Below, piece by piece: positions 33,542-43,235 of a DNA stretch of 64,000 nucleotides. The stretch comes from Paractinoplanes deccanensis (GTDB lineage: Bacteria > Actinomycetota > Actinomycetes > Mycobacteriales > Micromonosporaceae). Under the pieces are notes generated by a model. The model did no database searches and was not told where the DNA came from. It saw nothing but the letters and a program-made list of their open reading frames with translations. The position numbers were made by a program, and so were the translations under genes. Numbering within the stretch: position 1 is the stretch's first letter; the number at the start of each line of letters is the position of its first letter. The stretch covers positions 21,502 to 85,501 of the forward strand of contig NZ_BOMI01000123.1 of NCBI RefSeq assembly GCF_016862115.1, given 5' to 3'.

Positions 33542-35179
33542 ATGACCGAGCACAAGGCCTCGGCGGCGACGTGGCGCCGCGGGTGGGCAGCAGTTGACCG
33601 ATACGCGCGGGCGACCGCCCGGTTCGCCGGACGGGTGCGCCGCAGCCGCTGGACCCGCAGGGTGCGCACCGGCGCGGCGATCGCGCTGGTCGGTGTCGGC
33701 GGCGTGGTGGTCGGCACGATGCTCTTCGCGCACGCCGACCTCAACGTCGGCCCGTTCCGCGCCGAGATGTCGATCAGCCCGTCGCTGTTCGGCGGCACCG
33801 AGGTCGACCTGCCGCCGCTCGGCTCGCTCCACCTCGACAGCCACAGCGGCCCGATCCACCTCAAGGTCAACCTGGCGTCGCTCGACCAGAGCCGCACCGA
33901 GGCGCTGATCGACGATCCCACGGCGATCAGCTCGGCCGGCGAGAACGCGGTCGAGGACGTCCGCACCGGCGTGATCCGGCTCGGCGTGCGCACGCTCGGC
34001 ATCGCGGTGCTCAGCGCGCTGATCCTCTCGGCCCTGATCTTCCGGAACGTGCGCCGGGTGGCCGCCGCGGGCGTGACGGCCCTGGTGGTGACCGGGGGCA
34101 GTCTCGGCCTGGCGGCCGGCACGCTGCGCCCCGACTCGATCGCCGAGCCACGATACGAGGGCCTGCTCGTCAACGCGCCCGCCGTGGTCGGCGACGCTCG
34201 CCGCATCGCGGACAACTACGGCAAGTACGCCGACCAGCTCCAGCAGATCGTCAGCAACGTGAGCCGCCTCTACACGACGGTCTCCGCGCTCCCGGTCTAC
34301 GAGCCGGCCGGCAACACCACCCGCATCCTGCACGTCTCGGACCTGCACCTGAACCCGTCGTCGTGGGGCCTGATCCGCACGGTGGTGCAGACCTTCGAGA
34401 TCGACGCCGTGATCGACACCGGCGACCTGGTCGACTGGGGCAGCAGCGCCGAGACGGGGTACGCGGCCTCGATCCCCTCGGTCGGCGTCCCGTACATCTG
34501 GGTCCGCGGCAACCACGACTCGGCAGCGATCCAGGCCGCGGTGAAGCGCCAGGACAACGCGATCGTGCTGGACAACCAGATCACCGAGGTGGACGGCCTG
34601 ACCATCGCGGGCATCGGCGACCCGGAGTTCACCCCCGACAAGAGCGAGACCCCGGCGGCGGAGGACCCGGCCGCCACGGCCGACGACCCGCTGCTGCGCG
34701 CCGGCACCCAGCTCGCCGACACGGTCCGCGCCTCGGGCAAGACGGTCGACGTCGCGCTTGTGCACGACCCGGCGATGGCGCCCCCGCTCTCCGGGGTGGT
34801 GCCGCTGGTGCTGGCCGGCCACAAGCACCAGCGCGAGGTGAGCCTGCTGCCCGCGCCGGCCGCGGAGCCGGGCGCCTCCGTGTCGCCCTCCCCGGCGCCC
34901 TCCGCCGACGGCGCGGCGCAGCAGCCGATGGAGACCCGCCTGATGGTCGAGGGTTCCACGGGCGGCGCCGGCCTGCGCGGCCTGGAGAAGGAGGAGCCGA
35001 CCCCGTTGAGCCTGTCGGTCCTCTACTTCGACGAGAATCGCCAGCTCAAGGCATACGACGACATCCAGCTGGGCGGCACCGGCGAGTCCAACGTCGAGAT
35101 GCAGCGCAACGTGGTCGGCGCCGAGCCCGAGGAGACGGAGTCCCCGTCCCCCTCGACGTCGGTGGTGCCGCAACGCTGA
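33542..35179 (+). CDS. Membrane-anchored calcineurin-like metallophosphoesterase
   Basis: 545 residues. Membrane segments near 43-61 and two around 157-195; the catalytic domain follows from about 255 with the metal motifs DLHLNP, DTGDLVDWG, RGNHDS and GHKHQ in the correct order, and a Pro/Ser/Ala-rich stretch is inserted after GHKHQ. The second and third segments and topology place the phosphoesterase outside or at the membrane surface. Substrate unknown. 47 bp after the sugar dehydrogenase gene. Confidence 0.88.
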   Translation: MTEHKASAATWRRGWAAVDRYARATARFAGRVRRSRWTRRVRTGAAIALVGVGGVVVGTMLFAHADLNVGPFRAEMSISPSLFGGTEVDLPPLGSLHLDSHSGPIHLKVNLASLDQSRTEALIDDPTAISSAGENAVEDVRTGVIRLGVRTLGIAVLSALILSALIFRNVRRVAAAGVTALVVTGGSLGLAAGTLRPDSIAEPRYEGLLVNAPAVVGDARRIADNYGKYADQLQQIVSNVSRLYTTVSALPVYEPAGNTTRILHVSDLHLNPSSWGLIRTVVQTFEIDAVIDTGDLVDWGSSAETGYAASIPSVGVPYIWVRGNHDSAAIQAAVKRQDNAIVLDNQITEVDGLTIAGIGDPEFTPDKSETPAAEDPAATADDPLLRAGTQLADTVRASGKTVDVALVHDPAMAPPLSGVVPLVLAGHKHQREVSLLPAPAAEPGASVSPSPAPSADGAAQQPMETRLMVEGSTGGAGLRGLEKEEPTPLSLSVLYFDENRQLKAYDDIQLGGTGESNVEMQRNVVGAEPEETESPSPSTSVVPQR

Positions 35180-35183
35180 CGCA

Positions 35184-35450
35184 TTGACAAGGTCCACTTC
35201 GCGGCCGTACGTTTCCCCGCCCGCGTCGTTCCTGCTCTTCGTCAACGCGGACGACTCCTACGCCGACGATCCGGCCGCCGGCCTGGGCATGCACGCCCTC
35301 CGGATGGGAATCAGGGTGGCCGGTGTGGTGCTGCTGCTGTTCGGTGTCTGGCAGATCCGCGAGCAGATCCACCGTGCGGTCGCCGCCGCGGGCGTGACCT
35401 TGCGGGTGGCGGATCTGTGCCCGCGCGCCGCCCCGCCAGCTGGCGCCTGA
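35184..35450 (+). CDS. Small membrane protein, hypothetical
   Basis: Up to 88 residues from TTG 35184; an internal ATG at 35289 would give 53. One clear membrane segment (RVAGVVLLLFGVWQI) followed by an amphipathic basic helix. No family recognised, and no good ribosome-binding site, so the start is uncertain. It directly follows the phosphoesterase. Confidence 0.4.
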   Translation: MTRSTSRPYVSPPASFLLFVNADDSYADDPAAGLGMHALRMGIRVAGVVLLLFGVWQIREQIHRAVAAAGVTLRVADLCPRAAPPAGA

Positions 35451-35776
35451 CCGCCCACGCGGGACCACAACGGCCCACCCTCGTCGGATCGGCAGCCACC
35501 CGAGCCCGCCCGCCGGCGCCCACGCGGGCCCACACCGCCCACCCTCGTCATACCGGTAGCCACGCTGACCCCGCCGGGCGGCGTCTGACCCCCCCGCCGG
35601 GCGCACACCGCCCGGCCGGCGGCAACCGCCCGGGGCGCCGCCGGACCAACTCGGGTGCGCGGCCGCAGGGGTTGCCCTCGTTGCAGGACAACCCGGCGGC
35701 CGCGGCAGGAGGCCGGGACGGCACGGCCCGGGCTCGGTGGCCGAGGGCTGTTCGGCCGCCCGTACCTCTTCTTGAT
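35451..35776. repeat. Convergent region with two imperfect copies of a 67-bp repeat
   Basis: Lies before the 3' end of gatB. Copies at about 35452-35510 and 35518-35585 share GCCCACGCGGG, CGCCCACCCTCGTC and CGGCAGCCAC or CGGTAGCCAC. The ACCCTCG core is also in the 25412 and 61800 repeats. No gene seen. Confidence 0.6.
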
Positions 35777-37270
35777 CTAGGAGAGACGCTGGAGGATCAG
35801 CTCGCGGACGGACTTGGCGTCGGCCTGGCCGCGGGTGGTCTTCATGACGGCGCCGACCAGGGCGCCGGCGGCGGCCACCTTGCCGTCGCGGATCTTGGCG
35901 GCGATGTCGGGGTTGGCGGCGATGGCCTCGTCGACGGCGGCGGTCAGGGCGCCGGTGTCGGAGACGACCTCGAGGCCACGGGCGGCCATGACCTCGGCCG
36001 GGTCGCCCTCGCCGGCCACGACGCCCTCGAGCACCGTGCGGGCCAGCTTGTCGTTGAGCTTGCCCTCGTCGACCAGCTTTTGCAGGGCGGCGACCTGAGC
36101 GGGCGTGGCGCCGACGTCGGCGAGCTCCACACCGGTCTCGTTGGCGCGGCGGGCCAGCTCACCCATCCACCACTTGCGGGCGCCCGCGGGCGACGCGCCG
36201 GCGGCGATGGTCTCCTCGATCAGCTCGACGGCGCCCGCGTTGGCCACGGACTGCATGTCGATCGCGCTGATGCCCCACTCCTCGCTCAGCCGGGCGCGCT
36301 TGGCGCTCGGGCGCTCGGGCAGGGCCGCCTTGAGCTCGGCCACCCACGCCGGGTCGGGCGCGATCGGCACCAGGTCGGGCTCGGGGAAGTAGCGGTAGTC
36401 GGTCGCCGTCTCCTTGGAGCGGCCGGGGCTGGTGTCGCCGCGGTCCTCGTGGAAGTGGCGGGTCTCCTGCACGATGCGGCCACCCTCGTCGAGCACCGAC
36501 GTCTGCCGGATGATCTCGGAGCGGACGGCGCGCTCGACGGAGCGCAGCGAGTTGACGTTCTTGGTCTCGGTGCGGGTGCCCCACTCCTCGCCGGGCTTGT
36601 TGAGCGAGGTGTTGACGTCGCAGCGCAGCGAGCCCTGCTCCATGCGCACGTCGGAGACGCCGAGCGAGCGGATGATGTCGCGCAGCTCGGTCACGTAGGC
36701 CCGGGCCACCTCGGGGGCGAGCGCGCCGAGGCCCGGCACCGGCTTGGTGACGATCTCGACCAGCGGGATGCCGGCGCGGTTGTAGTCGACGAGCGACTCG
36801 GTGGCGCCGTGGATGCGGCCGGTCGCGCCGCCCACGTGCAGCGTCTTGCCCGTGTCCTCCTCGAGGTGCACGCGCTCGATGCCGATGCGGTAGGTCTTGC
36901 CGTCGAACTCGACGTCGACGTAGCCGTCGGTGCACAGCGGCTCGTCGTACTGCGAGGTCTGGAAGTTCTTCGGCATGTCGGGGTAGAAGTAGTTCTTGCG
37001 CGCCATGCGGCACCAGGTGGCGATGTCGCAGTTGAGCGCCAGGCCGATCCGGATGGTCGCCTCGATGCCGGCCCGGTTGGCCACCGGCAGCGCGCCGGGC
37101 AGGGCCAGGCAGACCGGGCAGACCTGAGTGTTGGGCTCGGCGCCGAAGTCGGTGCGGCAGCCGCAGAACATCTTGGTGGCCGTGCCCAGCTCGACGTGGG
37201 TCTCCAGGCCGATGACCGGCTCGTAACGCGAAACGGCGTCCTCGTATGAGGGCAGCACGGTGGTGGTCAT
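35777..37270 (-). CDS. gatB: Asp-tRNA(Asn)/Glu-tRNA(Gln) amidotransferase subunit B
   Basis: tRNA-binding and kinase subunit of GatCAB, which converts mischarged Glu-tRNA(Gln) (and Asp-tRNA(Asn)) to the correct aminoacyl-tRNA. 497 residues; VIGLETHVELGTATKMFCGC, CPVCLALPGALPV, YPDMPKNFQTSQYD, MEQGSLRCDVNTSL and the C-terminal YqeY-like tail (VGAVMKTTRGQADAKSVRELI) are all family signatures. ATG at 37270. Separated from gatCA by an oppositely oriented peptidase gene. Confidence 0.97.
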   Translation of the reverse strand: MTTTVLPSYEDAVSRYEPVIGLETHVELGTATKMFCGCRTDFGAEPNTQVCPVCLALPGALPVANRAGIEATIRIGLALNCDIATWCRMARKNYFYPDMPKNFQTSQYDEPLCTDGYVDVEFDGKTYRIGIERVHLEEDTGKTLHVGGATGRIHGATESLVDYNRAGIPLVEIVTKPVPGLGALAPEVARAYVTELRDIIRSLGVSDVRMEQGSLRCDVNTSLNKPGEEWGTRTETKNVNSLRSVERAVRSEIIRQTSVLDEGGRIVQETRHFHEDRGDTSPGRSKETATDYRYFPEPDLVPIAPDPAWVAELKAALPERPSAKRARLSEEWGISAIDMQSVANAGAVELIEETIAAGASPAGARKWWMGELARRANETGVELADVGATPAQVAALQKLVDEGKLNDKLARTVLEGVVAGEGDPAEVMAARGLEVVSDTGALTAAVDEAIAANPDIAAKIRDGKVAAAGALVGAVMKTTRGQADAKSVRELILQRLS

Positions 37271-37398
37271 GCGGTGAGCTCCCAGGTGAAGGACTGGCGA
37301 CTGAACGGCTTTAAGACTAGTGGGCCCCACCGACAGAAATTCCGGTGACCCAGGACCCGCCCCCACGGCGGATGATCATTTAGGTACCGTTCGCGGCC

Positions 37399-38856
37399 AT
37401 GCGACGCGTTCCCCTCGCCGTCGTCGCCCTCACCGCGGCATCTCTGCTCGCCGGTTGCGACGGCACGCCCACCCCCGAGCCGGTCACGCCGACGGCCTCC
37501 GCCCCACCCTCGGCCCCCGCCAAGGCCGCGATCGACTACTCCGCCTGGCAGGCCGGCTCGTCGCGGCCGGTCGCCGACAAGCTCTACCCCCAGCACGGCA
37601 CCGCCGCCCTCGACGTCCTGCACTACGACCTCCAGCTCGCCTGGCAGCCCAAGACCAAAACGCTCACCGGCAAGGCCACGCTGCGCATCCGCCCCACCGC
37701 CGACGCGCCACAGATCAAACTCGACTTCAAGCCGTACGCGCTGGGCGAAGTCACCGTGGACGGCGCCGCGGTGTCCGGCGCCAAGGTGACCGGCGAAAAG
37801 CTTGTCGTACCGGCTGCCGTGAAAAGCGATGAACCGGTCACCCTGGCCGTCGACTACCACGGCAAGCCGGCCACGACCCCGATGCCGTCACACCGCAGCG
37901 ACGTGGAGCCGCTCGGCCTGACGATCACCAAGGACGGCGGCCTCTGGACGATGCAGGAGCCGTTCGGGGCCTTCACCTGGTACCCGGCGAACGACCAGCC
38001 GTCCGACAAGGCGCTCTACGACATCGCGGTGACCGTGCCGGCGGGCTGGTCGGCGATCGCGGCGGGCACCCCGGTGGGCCAGAGCGGCACCACGTTCCGC
38101 TACCGCAGCACCGACCCGATGGCGTCCTACCTCCAGACGCTGGCCGTCGGCAAATACAAGAAGGTCACCGCCAAGGGCCCGCACAACCTGCCGCTGACGT
38201 ACTGGTACCGCCCCGGCGTCGACGAGCGGCTGCTGCCGTCGATGAAGAAGTCGCCGGCGTTCCTGAGCTTCCTGGAGAAGCGCTTCGGCCCCTACCCGTT
38301 CCCCACCGGCGGCATCGTGATCGTCGACTCGGCCTCCGGCATGGAGACCCAGCAGATGATCACGATGGGCGGCAAGCCGGCGAAGTTCGACCCGGCCGCC
38401 TACGAGGAGGACCTGCTCCACGAGTACGCACACCAGTGGTTCGGCGACTCGGTGACCCCGAGCACCTGGACCGACCTGTGGCTCAACGAGGGCTGGGCGA
38501 CCTACGTGCAGTTCCTCTACCAGCAGAGCATCGACCACTTCAGCGACGCGGAGCTGGAGCGCTACCTGCGCGAGGCCGACGCGTCGCTGCGCGCCAAGCT
38601 GGGCCCGCCCGGCTCGCCCAAGGCGGCGAACTTCGCGGAGAGCAACGTCTACCTCTGCCCGGCCGCGATGCTCAAGGAGCTGAACGACGCCCTCGGCGAC
38701 GCGAAGTTCTTCGCGCTCGGCAAGGCGTGGGTCCAGACGCAGAAGAACACCCAGCAGAACCGGGCGTCGTTCATCGCCTTCGTCAACAAGCAGACCGGCA
38801 AGGACTTCACCAAGCTGATCAACAGTTGGCTGGACGCGAGGTCCACCCCGAAGTAG
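37399..38856 (+). CDS. M1-family metallopeptidase lipoprotein
   Basis: 485 residues. Lipobox SLLAGC with Cys20, so exported and lipid-anchored. Zinc site HEYAH (341-345) followed by WLNEGWATY, the gluzincin pattern of aminopeptidase N. The GAMEN exopeptidase motif is altered to SGMETQQM. Shorter than aminopeptidase N (about 850), lacking the C-terminal helical domain, as in other actinobacterial single-module M1 proteins. Lies between gatB and gatA in opposite orientation. Confidence 0.92.
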   Translation: MRRVPLAVVALTAASLLAGCDGTPTPEPVTPTASAPPSAPAKAAIDYSAWQAGSSRPVADKLYPQHGTAALDVLHYDLQLAWQPKTKTLTGKATLRIRPTADAPQIKLDFKPYALGEVTVDGAAVSGAKVTGEKLVVPAAVKSDEPVTLAVDYHGKPATTPMPSHRSDVEPLGLTITKDGGLWTMQEPFGAFTWYPANDQPSDKALYDIAVTVPAGWSAIAAGTPVGQSGTTFRYRSTDPMASYLQTLAVGKYKKVTAKGPHNLPLTYWYRPGVDERLLPSMKKSPAFLSFLEKRFGPYPFPTGGIVIVDSASGMETQQMITMGGKPAKFDPAAYEEDLLHEYAHQWFGDSVTPSTWTDLWLNEGWATYVQFLYQQSIDHFSDAELERYLREADASLRAKLGPPGSPKAANFAESNVYLCPAAMLKELNDALGDAKFFALGKAWVQTQKNTQQNRASFIAFVNKQTGKDFTKLINSWLDARSTPK

Positions 38857-38870
38857 GGGCGGACCTCGCG
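38835..38870. terminator. Bidirectional terminator between the M1 peptidase and gatA
   Basis: CGCGAGGTCC and GGACCTCGCG form a perfect 10-bp stem, extended by CCCC/GGGG around a 6-nt loop that contains the peptidase stop codon (TAG 38854-38856). It can act for both converging genes. Confidence 0.75.
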
Positions 38871-38874
38871 CACC

Positions 38875-40338
38875 TCACAGCGCGGGCGGGGTGAGGGTGC
38901 CGACCGCCGACTCCAGGGCCGCGGCGACGCGGTACATGCGGTCGTCGGCCATGGTCGGCGCCATCACCTGGAACCCGACGGGCAGGCCGTCGGCGAGGCC
39001 GCACGGGACCGAGATCGCCGGGCCGCCGTACAGGTTGGTGGGAATCGTGAAGAGGTCCGCCAGGTACATCTGGTAGGGGTCGCTGGTGCGCGAGCCGAAC
39101 GGGAACGCGACGAACGGGGTGGTCGGCGAGACCAGCACGTCGACGCGCTCGAAGGCGGACTCGAAGTCGCGGGTGATCAGCGTGCGGACCTTCTGGGCCT
39201 GCCCGTAGTAGGCGTCGTAGTAGCCGGAGGACAGCGCGTAGGTGCCGAGGATGATGCGGCGCTTCACCTCGGGGCCGAAGCCGGCCTCGCGGGTCAGCGA
39301 CATGACCTCCTCGAGCGAGCGGTTGCCGTCGTCGCCGACGCGCAGGCCGTAGCGCACGCCGTCGAAGCGGGCCAGGTTGGACGACGCCTCGCTCGGGGCG
39401 ATCAGGTAGTAGGCCGGCAACGCGTACTGGAAGTGGGGGCAGGAGACCTCCACGACCTCGGCGCCCAGCTTGACCAGGGCCTCGAGCGACTCGTGGAAGG
39501 CGGCCAGCACGCCCGGCTCGGAGCCGTCGCCGGCGAACTCCTTGACCAGGCCCAGCTTGACGCCGGCCAGGTCGCCCGAGCCGCCGCGGCGGGCCGCGGC
39601 CACGACGTCGGGCACCGGCTGCGGGATCGAGGTGGAGTCGCGCGGGTCGTGGCCGGCGATCACCGAGTGGAGCAGGGCCGCGTCCTCGACCGTGCGGGCG
39701 CAGGGGCCCGGCGTGTCGAGCGACGAGGAGAACGCGATGAGGCCGTAGCGGGAGGTGCCGCCGTACGTCGGCTTGGCGCCGACCGTGCCGGTGACCGCGC
39801 CGGGCTGGCGGATCGAGCCGCCGGTGTCGGTGCCGATGGCGAGCGGGGCCTCGTACGCCGCGAGGGCCGCCGCGCTGCCGCCGCCCGAGCCGCCGGGGAT
39901 GCGCCCGAGGTCCCAGGGGTTGTTCGTGGCGCCGTACGCCGAGTATTCGGTGGAGGAGCCCATCGCGAACTCGTCCATGTTGGTCTTGCCGAGCATCACC
40001 GTGCCGGCCGCGCGCAGCCGCTCGACGAGCGTCGCGTCGTAGGGCGGCACCCAGCCCTCAAGGATCTTCGAGGCGGCGGTGGTGGGCACGCCCTTGGTGG
40101 CGATGACGTCCTTGACAGCGACGGGCACGCCGGCGAGCGGGCCGGTGACCTCGCCCTTGTCGACCCGCTCGGCGGCGGCGAGCGCGCCCTCGCGGTCGAC
40201 GTGGAGGAAGGCGTGGACGCGGTCGTCGACGGCCTCGATGCGGTCGAGGTGGGCGGTGGCGACCTCGACGGCCGAGGTCTCCTTGTCGGCGATCGCCTTG
40301 GCGAGCTGAGCCGCCGACATCCTGATCAGATCGGTCAC
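38875..40338 (-). CDS. gatA: Asp-tRNA(Asn)/Glu-tRNA(Gln) amidotransferase subunit A
   Basis: Glutaminase subunit of GatCAB, amidase-signature family, 487 residues. The Ser-cisSer-Lys triad lies in GVPVAVKDVI (Lys), GRIPGGSGGGSAAA (cis-Ser) and IGTDTGGSIRQPG (nucleophile). GTG start at 40338 with GAGGAGG upstream, 5 nt after the gatC stop. It forms the gatCA pair. Confidence 0.97.
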   Translation of the reverse strand: MTDLIRMSAAQLAKAIADKETSAVEVATAHLDRIEAVDDRVHAFLHVDREGALAAAERVDKGEVTGPLAGVPVAVKDVIATKGVPTTAASKILEGWVPPYDATLVERLRAAGTVMLGKTNMDEFAMGSSTEYSAYGATNNPWDLGRIPGGSGGGSAAALAAYEAPLAIGTDTGGSIRQPGAVTGTVGAKPTYGGTSRYGLIAFSSSLDTPGPCARTVEDAALLHSVIAGHDPRDSTSIPQPVPDVVAAARRGGSGDLAGVKLGLVKEFAGDGSEPGVLAAFHESLEALVKLGAEVVEVSCPHFQYALPAYYLIAPSEASSNLARFDGVRYGLRVGDDGNRSLEEVMSLTREAGFGPEVKRRIILGTYALSSGYYDAYYGQAQKVRTLITRDFESAFERVDVLVSPTTPFVAFPFGSRTSDPYQMYLADLFTIPTNLYGGPAISVPCGLADGLPVGFQVMAPTMADDRMYRVAAALESAVGTLTPPAL

Positions 40339-40343
40339 GGCGG

Positions 40344-40643
40344 TCAGTCCTCCTCGTCCAGGATCCGCGGTACGCGGAAGCGGCCCTCGTACGCGTCGGG
40401 AGCCCCGGAGAGCGCCTCGTCCTGCGTGAGGCACGGCTGCGGCACGTCGTCGCGGTACACGTTCGTCAGCGGCACGGAGTGTGAGGTCGGCGGGATGTCC
40501 TCCGCGGCCACCTCACCGACCCGGGCGACGGACTGGAGGATCACGTCGAGCTGGCCCGCGAACCGATCCAGTTCCTCCTCGGTCACGGCGAGCCGCGACA
40601 GGCGCGCCAGGTGGGCGACCTCTTCGCGGGAGATGGCGGCCAT
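40344..40643 (-). CDS. gatC: Asp-tRNA(Asn)/Glu-tRNA(Gln) amidotransferase subunit C
   Basis: 99-residue belt subunit that holds GatA and GatB together. Typical start ISREEVAHLARLSRLAVTEEE and the C-terminal acidic end. ATG at 40643. First gene of the gatCA pair. Confidence 0.95.
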   Translation of the reverse strand: MAAISREEVAHLARLSRLAVTEEELDRFAGQLDVILQSVARVGEVAAEDIPPTSHSVPLTNVYRDDVPQPCLTQDEALSGAPDAYEGRFRVPRILDEED

Positions 40644-40743
40644 CCTGCCCCTACTTTCTCGAATGCGACGCTGACTGGTGGAGTCTATTTCGCCCGCGGA
40701 TGGCGGCGGCTGGCGGGACCGCCGCGGCGCGGCGCGTGCCCCG

Positions 40744-42879
40744 CTACTTGCTGGGCAGGGCGGCCCGCGGCAGGCGCAGCGGCCGGTATCGGGACAGCCA
40801 GCCCAGCAGCTCCGGGGCGGGCATCGGGCGGGCGTGGAACCAGCCCTGCGCGGCGTGGCAGCCGGCCTCGGCGAGCAGCCGCCACGTGCGCTCGTCCTCG
40901 ACGCCCTCGGCGACCGCGCGCAGCCCGAGCGCCTCGGCCAGGTCGATCACCGAGCGCACGATGGCCGCGTCGCCCCGGTCGGTGGCCATGCCGAGCACGA
41001 ACGAACGGTCGATCTTCACCTCGGCCAGCGGCAGCCGGCGCAGGTGCTGAAGGCTCGAATAGCCGGTGCCGAAGTCGTCCAGCGAGATCGCGATGCCCAT
41101 CCGGTCCAGCCGCGTGATCGTGTTGAGCACGCGGTGCGGGTCGGCCATCAGCGCGCTCTCGGTGATCTCCAGCTGCAGCAGGTCGGCCGGCACGGCGTAC
41201 CGCCGCAACAGCTCGTCGACCCGGTCGGCGATGTCACCGGCGTGCAGGTCCCGCGCGCTGACATTGACCGCGGCCCGGATCGGCCGTCCCGCGTCGCGCC
41301 ACTCGGCGAGCTGGGCGACGACCTCGTGCAGCACCCGGCCGGTGAGAAGCCGCATCACCGGGGTCGGCTCGGCCACCCGGATCAGCTCCTCGGGCCCGAC
41401 CAGGCCGCGCTCCGGGTGCCGCCAGCGCAGCAGCGCCTCCACGCCGACCATCTCACCGGTCGCGATGGCGATCTGCGGCTGGTAGAAGAGCGTGATCCCG
41501 TCGTCGGGCGCGTCCGCCCGCAGCGCGTGCCGCAGGTCGGCGAGAAGAGTAAGGCGGTCGGGTGAGTGGTGTGCGGCGTCGGGCCCGTAGACGGCGATCT
41601 GGTCGCCGCGCTGCTTCGCGTCGTACATGGCGGTCTCGGCCTGCCGCAGCAGGGTCGCCCCGTCGCCGCCCGGCTCCCGTTGCAGCGCTATCCCGATCGA
41701 GGCGGTCACGTCGACCGGCGTGCCGTCGAGGGCGAACGGCCGGTTGAGGGCCTCGGCGAGGTGATGCGCGATGCGCCGCGCACCGGGCGCGCCGTCGACC
41801 CGGGTGGCCAGCACGGCGAACTCGTCGCCGCCCAGCCGTACGACAAGATCGTGGGAGGGAACGACGGCCGCGAGCCGCCGGGCGACCTCGACGAGCAGGC
41901 GGTCCCCCACGCCGTGCCCGAGCGCGTCGTTGACCGTGCGGAAGCGATCCAGATCGAGGAGCAGAAGCGCGAGCCGCTTGCCACGGCCGTGCGAGAGGAC
42001 GGAGGCGTGCAGGGCGCGCCGATCGGGCAGACCGGTGAGAGCGTCGACCCGTTCCAGGTCCCCCGCGGACCGCACCATCCGGTGGACGGCGTGCAAAGCG
42101 AGCAGGACAAGGGGTACGAAGGCCAGCCCGACCTGCGCGGTGGCGAGCACCACGGGACCGAGCAGCAGCAAAGCCCCGGTGGCCAGGAACCCGGCCCCTC
42201 GCCGCTGTCCCGGCCGCTCCCCCGTCGCCCGGGCCACCATCGCGGCGAGCCCGTAGCGCGCGACGACCCAGGCCCCGGCGGCGGCCACGATGAGCAGGGC
42301 ATCGTCCCAGTCGTAGGTGGGCCCGCCGCGCAAACTGGCGACAGCCGCGGCAACACCAAGGGCGACACCATGCTGTACGCCGAGAAGCACCGTCCGCCGA
42401 ACCGGCTGCCGCAGCCGGGCGCCCGCGACGGCCACCGCGACCACCTGCACGGCGAGCGCCGCCCCGAACCCCCAGGCCAGCACGGTCGCGAAGGTGAAAC
42501 AGATCGACGGCAGGATCACCGACCTGGCCCGCCGGTCGGCCATGACATAGGGCCTGGCGTCAACGGCAACGGCGAGCGCGGCCATCAGCCAGTAGGCCGC
42601 GGGCAACTCACCGAAGGAGCCCCCCGCACGCAGCACAATCGCCGCGTCGACCACAAGCGCCAGCATCCCGGTGACGAGGAGCGCCCGCCGCCGCTTGGGG
42701 CCCCGAAGCCGCCGGTCCCCACCGGACAGCCGCTCGTCACCGCGCAACAGGTCACCGTCGGGGCTCGTCGAGTCTCGGGCGCTGTCCGGGAGGTCGGCGG
42801 ACACGTGTTCGCCCCCAGCGTGGCCGGGCCCGGCGACGCGGCGGTTCGCCGTGGCGTTGCGGGGGCGTGCTGCGTCCAT
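40744..42879 (-). CDS. Membrane GGDEF-EAL protein
   Basis: 711 residues. A hydrophilic N-terminal 60 residues, about six membrane segments (65-265, MASE-like but unassigned), GGDEF domain with LTGLPDRRAL and GGDEF at 350-354, EAL domain with EALLRW (481), NVSARDLH, LEITES, SLDDFGTGYSSL, EVKIDRSF and AEGVEDE, all catalytic positions intact. No RxxD inhibitory site before GGDEF. ATG 42879 has GGTGGAGG upstream. Third GGDEF-EAL gene in the window; not co-transcribed with its neighbours in an obvious way. Confidence 0.92.
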   Translation of the reverse strand: MDAARPRNATANRRVAGPGHAGGEHVSADLPDSARDSTSPDGDLLRGDERLSGGDRRLRGPKRRRALLVTGMLALVVDAAIVLRAGGSFGELPAAYWLMAALAVAVDARPYVMADRRARSVILPSICFTFATVLAWGFGAALAVQVVAVAVAGARLRQPVRRTVLLGVQHGVALGVAAAVASLRGGPTYDWDDALLIVAAAGAWVVARYGLAAMVARATGERPGQRRGAGFLATGALLLLGPVVLATAQVGLAFVPLVLLALHAVHRMVRSAGDLERVDALTGLPDRRALHASVLSHGRGKRLALLLLDLDRFRTVNDALGHGVGDRLLVEVARRLAAVVPSHDLVVRLGGDEFAVLATRVDGAPGARRIAHHLAEALNRPFALDGTPVDVTASIGIALQREPGGDGATLLRQAETAMYDAKQRGDQIAVYGPDAAHHSPDRLTLLADLRHALRADAPDDGITLFYQPQIAIATGEMVGVEALLRWRHPERGLVGPEELIRVAEPTPVMRLLTGRVLHEVVAQLAEWRDAGRPIRAAVNVSARDLHAGDIADRVDELLRRYAVPADLLQLEITESALMADPHRVLNTITRLDRMGIAISLDDFGTGYSSLQHLRRLPLAEVKIDRSFVLGMATDRGDAAIVRSVIDLAEALGLRAVAEGVEDERTWRLLAEAGCHAAQGWFHARPMPAPELLGWLSRYRPLRLPRAALPSK

Positions 42880-43235
42880 GCGACCTCCACCATGGCGTCG
42901 ATCAACCAATCGTTCTCACGATAGATCCACATGGTCTTTTCGCCGCGAAACCGCTTTGCCGTTATCAAATCGGCATAAGCCTCCAAACGCGCAATAAACC
43001 CAAATTACCGCCTTCGAGTGACACGGTTCCGGCCCATGACCTGCCTCCCGCAATGGCCTCGTGGCAACCAGCCACCACCGTGGCCCTCTCCGAGACGGCG
43101 ACACACCACGACGCCCCACGGCCGGAAAGCTCGAGGCCGCTCAGGGGGCGGTGCCGCGTGGGCGTTACCAGCGAAGGGCTTCGCGCGTGGCGGCTGGGCC
43201 GGGCGTGCAGGGACGACCGGTGACGAGCGGAAGGG
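42880..43235. other. Intergenic region between ligA and a GGDEF-EAL gene
   Basis: The part at 42905-43015 is unusually AT-rich and probably holds the promoter of the GGDEF-EAL gene. 43016-43235 lies downstream of ligA; I see no convincing terminator or gene there. Confidence 0.5.

Noticed and set aside
35417..37249. Long open frames antisense to gatB, and similarly to serA (5485-7107), ilvB (10230-11945), ligA (43584-44963) and the TPP/Hsp70 genes (53368-56403)
   Set aside because: These are high-GC shadows: the opposite strand carries well-conserved genes and the antisense frames show no motifs or ribosome-binding sites.
42890..42986. Minus-strand upstream frame (EAYADLITAKRFRGEKTMWIY) as a separate small gene
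   Set aside because: It is AT-rich with atypical codon use, has no ribosome-binding site and overlaps the GGDEF-EAL start; probably promoter DNA.
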